Below are positions 25,276 through 32,716 of a stretch of 39,022 nt of DNA, one piece after another. The position numbers were made by a program, and so were the translations under genes. Each line of letters opens with the position of its first letter. Within the stretch, counting starts at the first letter, position 1. Location: contig QCRX01000005.1 of the NCBI GenBank assembly GCA_003209275.1, forward strand, positions 1-39,022, read 5' to 3'. The notes beneath the pieces were generated by a model, which was not told the DNA's origin, made no database searches, and saw only the letters and a program-made list of their open reading frames with translations. The DNA is from Prochlorococcus sp. AG-463-P14. GTDB lineage: Bacteria; Cyanobacteriota; Cyanobacteriia; PCC-6307; Cyanobiaceae.

Positions 25276-28236
25276 TTATTTAGTTTCCATCCAATCATTT
25301 CCTACTCCTATATCCACTAAAAGAGGAACACTCAGCTTTACAGCATTTTCCATAGTTGAAATTACAAGACTTCGTACCTTGTCAAGTGCTTCAGGATCCA
25401 CTTCCAAAACAAGTTCGTCATGAACCTGCAAGAGTAGCCGAGCAGGGAGTGAAGCTATTTTGAGCTCTCTTTGAAGCTGCACCATCGCAACCTTAATAAT
25501 ATCTGCGCTAGAGCCCTGAATTGGCGCATTTGCCGCTGCCCTCAATTGCTGAGCTTCCATTCCACCTCTTCGAGCAACATTCAAATCGATCTCATAAGGA
25601 TCTTTACCCAAAAGGCGACCCAAACCATTGCGATCAAACTTAAATTGTCGTCTCCTACCAAGAAGCGTTTTTACATAACCCTTACTTAATGCAAGCCTTT
25701 CTTGTAATTCTAAAAAAGAAAAAACCTTAGGGTAACGTTCCTTATATCTGCTAAGGAAATCCTTAGCTTCTGCCTGAGTAACTCCAGTAGAGCGAGCAAA
25801 TCGATTAGCCCCCATCCCATAAATAACGCCAAAGTTAATTGTTTTACCTAACCGACGCTCATCATCATTAACTGACTTCTTGCCTAGCAGAAGTCTTGCA
25901 GTAACAGCATGCACATCCTCTCTATTTCGATAGGCATCCTGCAAAACCTCCTCTCCTGAAAGATGCGCGAGAATACGTAATTCGATCTGGGAGTAATCAG
26001 CACTAATCAACTTCCATTTATCTTGTGGAAGAAATGCTTTTCGAATACGTCGACTAAACTCTGTGCGAATAGGAATATTCTGCAAATTAGGATTGCTACT
26101 ACTTAATCGACCTGTAGCTGTAACAGCTTGATTAAAATCAGTATGAACTCGTCCAGTTTCTTTCTCTACTAATTGAGGAAGAGCATCCACATAAGTACTT
26201 AGTAATTTGCTAATTACTCGATGTTCTATCACCAATGAAACAACAGAATGTTCTGCTTCTAGCTTCTCTAAAACATTTGCATCGGTACTCCAACCAGTTT
26301 TTGTTCGTCTAGATTTCTTTCGATCTAAGCCAAGCTTCTCAAAAAGCACTTCTCCCAATTGCTTAGGAGATGATAAGTTAAATTGAACACCTGAATCCTT
26401 ATAAACTTTCTCCTCAATCTTACAAAGAGTTTGACCAAACTCAATTGATAAATTATGCAAATAAGGGATATCTATCCTAATCCCAGTGGCTTCCATTTCT
26501 GCCAGGACTCGTTCAAGAGGCTGCTCAACATTTTCAAGAAGAGAAACCAAATCAGTTCCCATTTTATCTAATTGTCTTCTGAAAAGTTTTGAAAGTTTCC
26601 TAGTCAAATAAACATCCATTCCGCAATAAAGACTTGCTGAAGTAATCTCAACATCAGCAAAAGTCTGACCCTTTCCAACCAAATCATTAAAATTATTTGG
26701 AGTAAATCCAAACTCTCTCTCTGCCATCATATCTAATCCATGTTTTGCATTTGAATCGCGAAGATAATCTGCTAACAATGTATCCAAAACAACCCCTTTA
26801 AGCTCTAATCCATGACGCAAAAAGATCAATCGATCATATTTTGTATTTTGAAAAACTTTTGGATGTTCCTCACTAGCAAGCCAAGGTGAAATAGCACTAA
26901 GTACATCCTCAAGCGCCAATTGAAATTGATCAGACACTAAATCTAATCTAGTTTCTAACTTATGACCTATAGGAATATAGGCCATATCAGATGTTTCATC
27001 TCCCCAACAGAACCCTATCCCGACCAATTCCGCCTTAAAAGGATTCAAATCAGTTGTTTCAGTATCAACAGCTACTGGCTCTGATTTTTTTTGAAATTTC
27101 ATCAATTTATCAACTAGAAGATTCAGATCTGAATTATTAGTAATAATTTCTGGCTTTAACTTAGGCAATTGATTTGAATTGACTAAAACCTCAGTATTCT
27201 GATTAATACCAGATGGCGATTCTTTATCCTTAGCAAGCTTTATCGAAATCTTATTATTAGCCAAAAATCCTCCAGTAGAAAATGTTGCAAAGAAAGCTGG
27301 GACCTGACTAACTAAGCTTTTTAGTTCTAGTGACTCTAAACGTTTCTCAAGTCCTACTTGATCAACAACTCCAAGTGTCAATCTGGGTTCTTTTGGAAGA
27401 GGAATTTTAACCAATATTTCAGCAAGATGTCTTGATAAATATGCATTTTTCTTGTCTATTCTAAGTCTTGATTTTACAGCTCCTTTTAAAGCTCCTCGAA
27501 CTGCTTTCTCTCCCTGTGCTTCTATTTCATCAAGTGCTAAATAAACTCCATCTAAATCACCATTCTCTTTCAAAAGGTTTATAGCTGTTTTTGGACCAAC
27601 TCCTTTAACTCCTGGAATATTGTCAGAACTATCACCTGTTAGAGCCTTTAGATCTACTACTTTTCCAGGAGTCACGCCAAGCTTTTCTTTTACTCCAGTT
27701 TCATTAATAAGAATCGGTCCACTATTTCTTGAATACGGACCTCCACCCATATACATAACGGCAATATCCCTTTTATCGTCTACTAACTGAAAGAGGTCTC
27801 TATCTCCAGAAAGTATTCGAACACTCCAACCTTCATCAGCAGCCTTATAAGCCAACGTACCCAAAACATCATCAGCTTCATATCCTGGCGCAGTACACAA
27901 AGATAAGTTTAAATTTTCTTCTAAAATATTTTGAAGCTGACTTAAATCCTGAAAAAATATTTCGGGAGCCACATCTCTATTTGCCTTGTAATTAGAATCA
28001 ACTTTGTGACGGAAGGTTGGTTCAGCTGTATCGAAAGCAATAGTTACTCCCTGAGGACTAAGTATTTTGCACTGATCAAGAAGTGATTTTAGGAAGCCAT
28101 AGGTCACACTTGTTGGCAATCCATCTTTAGTAGCTAAACCTCCTTCACCACCTTTACTAAAAGCATAAAAACTACGAAAGGCTAAGGAATGGCCATCAAC
28201 AAGTAGTAATAAAGGCTTCTTAATCTCTTCAGGCAT
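25276..28236 (-). CDS. polA: DNA polymerase I
   Basis: A 986-residue DNA polymerase I for Okazaki fragment processing and repair. The N-terminal 5'-3' exonuclease domain (about 1-300) shows LLLVDGHSLAFRSFYAF, GYEADDVLGTLA, DRDLFQLV and GDSSDNIPGVKGVGPKTA. The proofreading domain (about 370-570) keeps its carboxylates: VDTETTDLN (Exo I), FQNTKYDRL (Exo II) and YCGMDVYL (Exo III), so 3'-5' exonuclease activity is likely intact. The polymerase domain has motif A SADYSQIELRILAHLSG, motif B KTINFGVIYGMG and motif C LQVHDELVLEV. ATG at 28236. It follows a membrane-fusion lipoprotein gene by 35 nt on the same strand. Confidence 0.98.
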   Translation of the reverse strand: MPEEIKKPLLLLVDGHSLAFRSFYAFSKGGEGGLATKDGLPTSVTYGFLKSLLDQCKILSPQGVTIAFDTAEPTFRHKVDSNYKANRDVAPEIFFQDLSQLQNILEENLNLSLCTAPGYEADDVLGTLAYKAADEGWSVRILSGDRDLFQLVDDKRDIAVMYMGGGPYSRNSGPILINETGVKEKLGVTPGKVVDLKALTGDSSDNIPGVKGVGPKTAINLLKENGDLDGVYLALDEIEAQGEKAVRGALKGAVKSRLRIDKKNAYLSRHLAEILVKIPLPKEPRLTLGVVDQVGLEKRLESLELKSLVSQVPAFFATFSTGGFLANNKISIKLAKDKESPSGINQNTEVLVNSNQLPKLKPEIITNNSDLNLLVDKLMKFQKKSEPVAVDTETTDLNPFKAELVGIGFCWGDETSDMAYIPIGHKLETRLDLVSDQFQLALEDVLSAISPWLASEEHPKVFQNTKYDRLIFLRHGLELKGVVLDTLLADYLRDSNAKHGLDMMAEREFGFTPNNFNDLVGKGQTFADVEITSASLYCGMDVYLTRKLSKLFRRQLDKMGTDLVSLLENVEQPLERVLAEMEATGIRIDIPYLHNLSIEFGQTLCKIEEKVYKDSGVQFNLSSPKQLGEVLFEKLGLDRKKSRRTKTGWSTDANVLEKLEAEHSVVSLVIEHRVISKLLSTYVDALPQLVEKETGRVHTDFNQAVTATGRLSSSNPNLQNIPIRTEFSRRIRKAFLPQDKWKLISADYSQIELRILAHLSGEEVLQDAYRNREDVHAVTARLLLGKKSVNDDERRLGKTINFGVIYGMGANRFARSTGVTQAEAKDFLSRYKERYPKVFSFLELQERLALSKGYVKTLLGRRRQFKFDRNGLGRLLGKDPYEIDLNVARRGGMEAQQLRAAANAPIQGSSADIIKVAMVQLQRELKIASLPARLLLQVHDELVLEVDPEALDKVRSLVISTMENAVKLSVPLLVDIGVGNDWMETK

Positions 28237-28271
28237 AAAGGATTTGAGATAAGAGAGTTTGCAGGGGGAGG

Positions 28272-29360
28272 TTAATCACGCTTCTTCTTAGCCCATGGAG
28301 GTAAATCGATAAAAATAAGATCTCCAGTCTTAACCCCTTTAATGATTGCGGTTTTATTTCCATTACTGATCCCAAGCTCAACCTTTTGAAAAATAGGATC
28401 ATTATTTTTACCAACTACAAGAACTCCGGGCTTTCCATTTTCTGTAACGATGGCAACGGTTGGCACCAATGTGCTAATTGCAGTTTGACCGGTTTGAAAT
28501 TCCACATCAGCAGTCATTCCTATCCTCAGTTTTTTTTGTGGTCTAAGTAGTAATAGTGTCACCTCGAAAGAAGTCACATTATCAATCGCAGAAGCTCGCG
28601 ATGCAATTTCACTAACTTTTGATTTAAAGCGCAAGTCAGGGAAAGCCTCCACCCGAACAGTTGCCTCTTGACCAACTTGAATTCGTCCAATATCACTTTC
28701 AGGAACTTTGGCAACAATCTCAAGACCTTGCGAAAGTTCCACAATCGAACTGCTTGTAGAACCAGCAACAGAGGAAGCCCTAGTGGTTGGTGCAACAAAA
28801 GCACCAGGCTCTGAATAACGATTAGTTATTAATCCAGAGAAAGGGGCACGAATCATGAGTTCTTTCCCCTCGACCTCCCTTTGTTTTAATCGCGCTTTGC
28901 TGGATAAAAAGCGATTGAGATATTCATCGTGTTGCTCAGCACTAATAGCTCCTTTACTAAAGAGTGAATTCCTTCGGTCAAATGCAGACTTATCTCTATT
29001 GAAATCAGCTTTCAATTCATTCAGTCTATAAACAAAATCCCCGCCATCCATTTTCGCTATCAACTGGCCTTGCTTAACTTTGTCCCCCTCTTCGACATAG
29101 ACCTCTTCTAATAAACCTTGACGCTCAGGACTGACATTGACGCTTCGAACTGCTTGTAGCTCCCCACTAGTTGTAACTAAACCAGGCAAGGTTCCGCTCT
29201 CAGCAGCGACTGTATAACTAGTTATCTCCGAGAGGTCCCTTTGCGAAGAACCCGACTTCCAGAAACAACCTCCAAGACTTGCTGCCACAACAAAAGCAAT
29301 AAGGCTTAGGCCCTTAATCCCATAGGATTTAACGTTAGTAGTTTCTCTGTAGCTTTCCAA
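28272..29360 (-). CDS. RND-type periplasmic adaptor (membrane-fusion lipoprotein)
   Basis: A 362-residue HlyD/AcrA-like membrane-fusion protein that links an inner-membrane transporter to an outer-membrane channel. The N-terminal hydrophobic segment ends in a lipobox SLGGC with Cys32, so it is predicted to be lipid-anchored in the periplasm. The order of domains fits: beta strand VNVSPERQGLLEEVYVEEGDKVKQGQLIAKMD (biotinyl-lipoyl-like half), a coiled-coil hairpin (NELKADFNRDKSAFDRRNSLF...LKQREVEGKE), the second lipoyl half IRAPFSGLITNRYSEPGAFV, then a beta-barrel (VKVGQEATVRVEAFPDLRFK-type). Start is TTG at 29360. No transporter partner lies in this window. Confidence 0.9.
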   Translation of the reverse strand: MESYRETTNVKSYGIKGLSLIAFVVAASLGGCFWKSGSSQRDLSEITSYTVAAESGTLPGLVTTSGELQAVRSVNVSPERQGLLEEVYVEEGDKVKQGQLIAKMDGGDFVYRLNELKADFNRDKSAFDRRNSLFSKGAISAEQHDEYLNRFLSSKARLKQREVEGKELMIRAPFSGLITNRYSEPGAFVAPTTRASSVAGSTSSSIVELSQGLEIVAKVPESDIGRIQVGQEATVRVEAFPDLRFKSKVSEIASRASAIDNVTSFEVTLLLLRPQKKLRIGMTADVEFQTGQTAISTLVPTVAIVTENGKPGVLVVGKNNDPIFQKVELGISNGNKTAIIKGVKTGDLIFIDLPPWAKKKRD

Positions 29361-29508
29361 AACTAGAGACGGATAATCTGATTTGAGTAGATGAGCTTTA
29401 CTAGCTGTTAAGCAAATAAAGCCTCGACCAATTCTCGCCTGTGAGAACCCTCACCGCGATTCTTTTGACAAATCCATTCTGACGTGGAAGGAACCTAAGT
29501 TAGTAAAC

Positions 29509-30600
29509 ATGCTTAAAGCCGGAATTGTTGGACTGCCCAACGTAGGCAAATCCACTTTATTTAACGCACTAGTGGCAAACGCGAAAGCACAGGCCGCTAA
29601 TTTCCCCTTTTGTACCATCGAGCCAAATGTTGGGTCAGTTTCAGTCCCAGACAATCGACTCACCCTTCTCTCTGAATTAAGTTCCAGCAAAGAAACAATT
29701 CCAACCCGTATGGAGTTTGTGGACATCGCTGGACTCGTCAAAGGTGCAAGTAAAGGAGAAGGGTTAGGAAACAAATTTTTAGCCAATATTCGAGAAGTTG
29801 ATGCCATTGTTCATGTAGTGCGCTGTTTCGAAGATACTGATGTGATTCATGTAGCAGGTTCTATCGGTCCAACTCGAGATATTGAAGTTATCAACCTAGA
29901 ACTTGGATTTGCCGATCAAAACCAAATAGAAAAACGCAGAGAACGGCTAAAAAAACAACTTCGTATAAGCAATCAGGCCGCCATTGAAGATGCTGCATTA
30001 GAAAAAATTTATTCAGCAATAGATATAGGAAAAGCAGCAAGAAATGTAGAGCTTAATGATGAAGAAAAAAAATTAATTAAGCCTCTAGGCTTACTTACAT
30101 CTAAACCTATAATTTATGCAACAAATCTAAGTGAAGATGATCTATCTAATGGAAATACTTTCAGCGATAAAGTCGATGAACTTGCCACATTAGAGTCCTC
30201 AGAATGTATAAAGATATCTGCTCAGGTTGAAGCTGAAATGATTGAACTTAGTCCTGAAGAAAGACAGGATTACTTAGAAGGCATAGGAGTTAAGGAAGGA
30301 GGCCTAAATAATTTAATAAAGGCAACATATAAATTATTAGGTCTGCGAACCTATTTCACAACCGGAGAGAAAGAAACCAGAGCCTGGACAATTAAAGCTG
30401 GCATGACTGCACCACAGGCAGCAGGGGTAATTCATACAGATTTTGAGAGGGGGTTTATTCGTGCACAAACAATCGAATATAAGAAACTTCTACAAGCAGG
30501 TTCTATTTCTGATGCACGTAACAAAGGCTGGCTAAGAAGTGAGGGTAAAGATTACATCGTTAATGAGGGTGACGTAATGGAATTCCTATTCAACGTATGA
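29509..30600 (+). CDS. ychF: ribosome-binding ATPase YchF
   Basis: YchF (OLA1) is a universal P-loop protein that prefers ATP over GTP, binds ribosomes and reports oxidative stress. 363 residues as in the family. G1 is GLPNVGKSTLFNAL near residue 8. Switch regions are FCTIEPNVG and VDIAGLVKGASKGEGLGNKFL, and the G4-like specificity motif falls in YATNLSEDDL rather than NKxD, which explains ATP use. The C-terminal TGS domain (about 280-363) contains LRTYFTTGEKETRAWTI and RGFIRAQTIEY. ATG at 29509. It diverges from the adaptor gene across 148 nt and is followed by 225 nt without a clear terminator. Confidence 0.97.
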   Translation: MLKAGIVGLPNVGKSTLFNALVANAKAQAANFPFCTIEPNVGSVSVPDNRLTLLSELSSSKETIPTRMEFVDIAGLVKGASKGEGLGNKFLANIREVDAIVHVVRCFEDTDVIHVAGSIGPTRDIEVINLELGFADQNQIEKRRERLKKQLRISNQAAIEDAALEKIYSAIDIGKAARNVELNDEEKKLIKPLGLLTSKPIIYATNLSEDDLSNGNTFSDKVDELATLESSECIKISAQVEAEMIELSPEERQDYLEGIGVKEGGLNNLIKATYKLLGLRTYFTTGEKETRAWTIKAGMTAPQAAGVIHTDFERGFIRAQTIEYKKLLQAGSISDARNKGWLRSEGKDYIVNEGDVMEFLFNV

Positions 30601-30825
30601 ACCTACAGCCATAGCAGGTGATACCCATTATAGAAAAACCATTGTGTCAAACATCTCAGATATTGTCTAACTTCTCATCATTCAAAAGCCCTTGCAATTA
30701 AATGAGTAACGGAGTAAGTATTGATTGTTTAAAAATTAAGAACTTCACGCTTTCTTGAGAGTAATTGTTTCTCTTTAATTAAAGGGGGTGTTTGAGCTTG
30801 ATAAAAGATCTATAAAAAGGAGATT
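30601..30825. other. 225-nt gap upstream of the microgene cascade
   Basis: AT-rich gap between ychF and the first microgene. It presumably carries the promoter of the microgenes. An A/T-rich stretch with TATAAA at about 30811 is close to the ATG, too close for a normal leader. I see no strong hairpin and no ORF. Confidence 0.6.
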
Positions 30826-30972
30826 ATGAATCATTTAACTGCTACCTACATCGATTTCATCCAGACTACTGGAGTCTTGATAAGTTTAGGTGTTGCTGCC
30901 TATGTGGTTAAACAGATGCTGCTTAAAGCTGAGCAGCGGATAGAACAAGTCGACGTGAGGGTTGAAGAGTGA
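30826..30972 (+). CDS. microprotein 1 of overlapping cascade, single-helix membrane protein, 48 aa
   Basis: Not recognised. 48 residues, starting with ATG 3 nt after AGGAG. A membrane helix occupies about residues 14-32 (TGVLISLGVAAYVVKQML), followed by a charged amphipathic C-terminal helix (KAEQRIEQVDVRVEE). This is the layout of many small membrane regulators with a cytoplasmic helical tail. Its last codons overlap the next gene by GTGA. The three genes have no spacer, so they are predicted to be translated together. Confidence 0.65.
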   Translation: MNHLTATYIDFIQTTGVLISLGVAAYVVKQMLLKAEQRIEQVDVRVEE

Positions 30973-31070
30973 GCATACTCAACACCTATCTATTGGTTGA
31001 TGGCAGTTTCATGCTCATTGGCTTGCCGCTGCTACTTATTTGGAAAGGCAGAAAAGAAGCCAAGTTATGA
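30969..31070 (+). CDS. microprotein 2 of overlapping cascade, membrane helix, 33 aa
   Basis: Not recognised. 33 residues with a GTG start inside the stop region of microprotein 1 (GTGA). The peptide is one hydrophobic helix (residues about 5-25, DGSFMLIGLPLLLIW) and a basic tail KGRKEAKL, fitting a single-pass protein with a positive cytoplasmic end. It overlaps the next ATG as ATGA. GTG and the overlap are the only start evidence. Confidence 0.6.
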   Translation: MSILNTYLLVDGSFMLIGLPLLLIWKGRKEAKL

Positions 31071-31198
31071 CCAAGACCGAACGGAACTTTGATGACGACT
31101 CGTATGACGAGATAGAAGAAAGCCTTAGGGATCAAGATCCAGACGGTGAAGATCGTGCATACTTTCCCGTTGAGGAGTCAAAACCTCCGCATTACTAG
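31067..31198 (+). CDS. microprotein 3 of overlapping cascade, acidic, 43 aa
   Basis: Not recognised. 43 residues, very acidic and soluble, with no hydrophobic segment. The core EESLRDQDPDGEDRA has a near copy, EESFRDIDPDEEERA, in the 30-residue protein at 38728-38820. The two differ mostly at third positions where residues are the same (agg/aga, gac/gat, cgt/agg, gca/gcg), which argues for selection on protein. The ATG overlaps the stop of microprotein 2. The acidic cluster could bind a basic protein or metal, but nothing in the sequence decides this. Confidence 0.72.
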   Translation: MTKTERNFDDDSYDEIEESLRDQDPDGEDRAYFPVEESKPPHY

Positions 31199-31221
31199 AA
31201 GGACTGAGGAAATGAAGCGCC

Positions 31222-31305
31222 ATGCGCTACTTACTCCTAATTCTTTTCTTGGCTCAGGTACCTTCAGCCTTAACGCAAATCACCATTAGATTGAATGTGA
31301 TTTAA
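31222..31305 (+). CDS. candidate 27-residue signal-like peptide
   Basis: ATG at 31222 with GAGGAA about 11 nt upstream. MRYLLLILFLAQVPSA followed by LTQITIRLNVI looks like a signal peptide plus a very short mature tail. No homology known. It directly follows the microgene cascade. The evidence is only peptide character, so this is tentative. Confidence 0.35.
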   Translation: MRYLLLILFLAQVPSALTQITIRLNVI

Positions 31306-31318
31306 AACACCTTTGAAT

Positions 31319-31474
31319 GTGACAGATGGAATTTGGTCTAAGCAGTCTAGGTCAAACCTGATCAGTTCTAGATTCGCTAGACAACCATTTTTCGTTGCTA
31401 CAAGCAAGACTCGACAGGCTGTGTTTATCGCTGCAATAATTGGAGTATTGGCAGGTTATGCAAACGCAAGCTGA
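31319..31474 (+). CDS. candidate 51-residue small membrane protein
   Basis: A frame open from about 31313 (TTG) or 31319 (GTG) to a TGA at 31474. The product has a polar, basic first half (RSNLISSRFARQPFFVATSKTRQ) and a C-terminal membrane helix (AVFIAAIIGVLAGYANAS). This polar-then-helix layout is common in small cyanobacterial membrane proteins. No good ribosome binding site precedes either start. Confidence 0.35.
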   Translation: MTDGIWSKQSRSNLISSRFARQPFFVATSKTRQAVFIAAIIGVLAGYANAS

Positions 31475-31495
31475 ACGTGATTTTTCAAGGGCTCC

Positions 31496-31633
31496 GTGTT
31501 CGAAGTGATCCGATTCTTTTTCTTGGTTGAAGCGTTTGACTGGCAAAGCTTTCCTGGTCTGACTCTTATGCATTGGCCAATTCCGATAGGAGCAGGTGGA
31601 CCCATCCAGTCTTCAGCCTTGAATATTGAATAA
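31496..31633 (+). CDS. candidate 45-residue protein
   Basis: A plus-strand frame with GTG at 31496 (AAGGG lies 5 nt upstream) and TAA at 31633. The product has an aromatic, hydrophobic start (FEVIRFFFLVEAFDWQSFPG) followed by LTLMHWPIPIGAGGPIQSSALNIE. Its rich aromatic content and Pro/Gly loop look more protein-like than random sequence. The minus strand is also open here over 65 codons, and I prefer the plus-strand reading only weakly. Confidence 0.35.
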   Translation: MFEVIRFFFLVEAFDWQSFPGLTLMHWPIPIGAGGPIQSSALNIE

Positions 31634-32000
31634 GGAGAAGCAGGTGAAGTCATGGACTTGTAAGTAGTACATCTATACTACTATCGAACGTCAGGCTGTC
31701 AACTTATGGAAGCCACTACCTAATTGGACAAAAATTTGTCTGATTGATCTGAGTTTTAGCTCAACGAGTAAGTAATCGTTGTTATTATCGGCGTTTAGTG
31801 CTCCTATTCAGTTCTATATAAAATCACTAGCAGTCTTATAACTCCATTTCGTCCAGTAATAGCAAGAAGAATGATTTAGATGCCAATTAAATGAACTATA
31901 TTTGAGTAATTTTCGACTTAAAATAATTCCAATCTTATGCATAACTCACTTCTTAGAGATTGATACTCCTATATTTCTATATCCGATACAAAAATAGTAA

Positions 32001-32609
32001 CTAAGTTTTAGTTCGAAGGCTTAAGCCAATTAGAGAAGCATGCCACCAAAAAGCAACCCAGCAGGCAATTCCTATGAACTTGAAACCCTCCTCAAACAAT
32101 TGCACTTCGTTGTATCCAAAAGGCAAAAAGAACTGCACTTTATCGGTAAGAATTGAAAGTCCCAAAAGAGATATTGCCGTCAAGAAAAAACCAATATCAA
32201 TGCTAAGAATTAAATTTCGAAATCGGATTAGGATAATTATCGCGAAGATTGAATAACTGATGTATAGAAAGTCAGGGCCTATATAGCGATCATGGAGTAA
32301 AAAAAAGTCATCCAAGCAAAGAAAGGAGGACAGCAATCCACCAAGCAATAGAAATTGCCTAAAGTGCTGAGTCCTGACTAATCCTGATAAAGATGCGAAT
32401 AAGCTAATTGCTGCTGCTGTTGTCCAAAGCAGAATTCCTATATTTGAAATCATTCCTACCCCAATTGGGTAATCACAGCTTTGCAAAAGATCACGTAATA
32501 CCAAAACTTGCTGAATACCTGCAAGTTTTGATAAGCCGATGATAGTTGAATAAACTATTAGGGATGGAATGAATACAATTTTTCCAAGTCGAAGGAGCGT
32601 TTTCTGCAT
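32001..32609 (-). CDS. uncharacterised six-helix membrane protein
   Basis: Not recognised with confidence. 202 residues with about six membrane helices. Two polar signatures sit at membrane borders: CLDDFFLLHDR (about residue 98) and QLFEEGFKFIGIACW (about residue 170). Conserved-looking Asp/His and Glu/Lys clusters at opposite ends of a helical bundle are seen in membrane hydrolases such as the CREST group, but the match is too loose to claim. It is downstream of the 522-residue glycosyltransferase-like gene on the same strand, about 107 nt away. Confidence 0.8.
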   Translation of the reverse strand: MQKTLLRLGKIVFIPSLIVYSTIIGLSKLAGIQQVLVLRDLLQSCDYPIGVGMISNIGILLWTTAAAISLFASLSGLVRTQHFRQFLLLGGLLSSFLCLDDFFLLHDRYIGPDFLYISYSIFAIIILIRFRNLILSIDIGFFLTAISLLGLSILTDKVQFFLPFGYNEVQLFEEGFKFIGIACWVAFWWHASLIGLSLRTKT

Positions 32610-32716
32610 ACTCAGTCTCAGGGTAAGATTTCATTTGGAACCTTATTCTTATTCTTTTCTTAGCTAAGTAAATGATTAGCAAGATAATTATACAAACAAC
32701 TAATTTTAGAGAATTT

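Larger units (their letters stand above)
31199..32000. other. 802-nt small-ORF region
   Basis: No gene of normal size is convincing here. Plus-strand candidates at 31222-31305, 31319-31474 and 31496-31633 are listed separately. TTGAATGTGA occurs twice (31291-31300 and 31313-31322). Beyond 31640 the sequence is AT-rich with only weak palindromes, such as GACAAAAATTTGTC near 31730, and I see no feature I can name. Confidence 0.6.

Noticed and set aside
31352-31653. Overlapping minus-strand frames of 73 and 65 codons
   Set aside because: No ribosome binding site, no recognisable motif, and competing plus-strand small frames; neither reading is convincing.
31646-31669. GTG preceded by AAGGAG with good spacing, only 7 codons long
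   Set aside because: Too short for a gene. At most a leader peptide or remnant.
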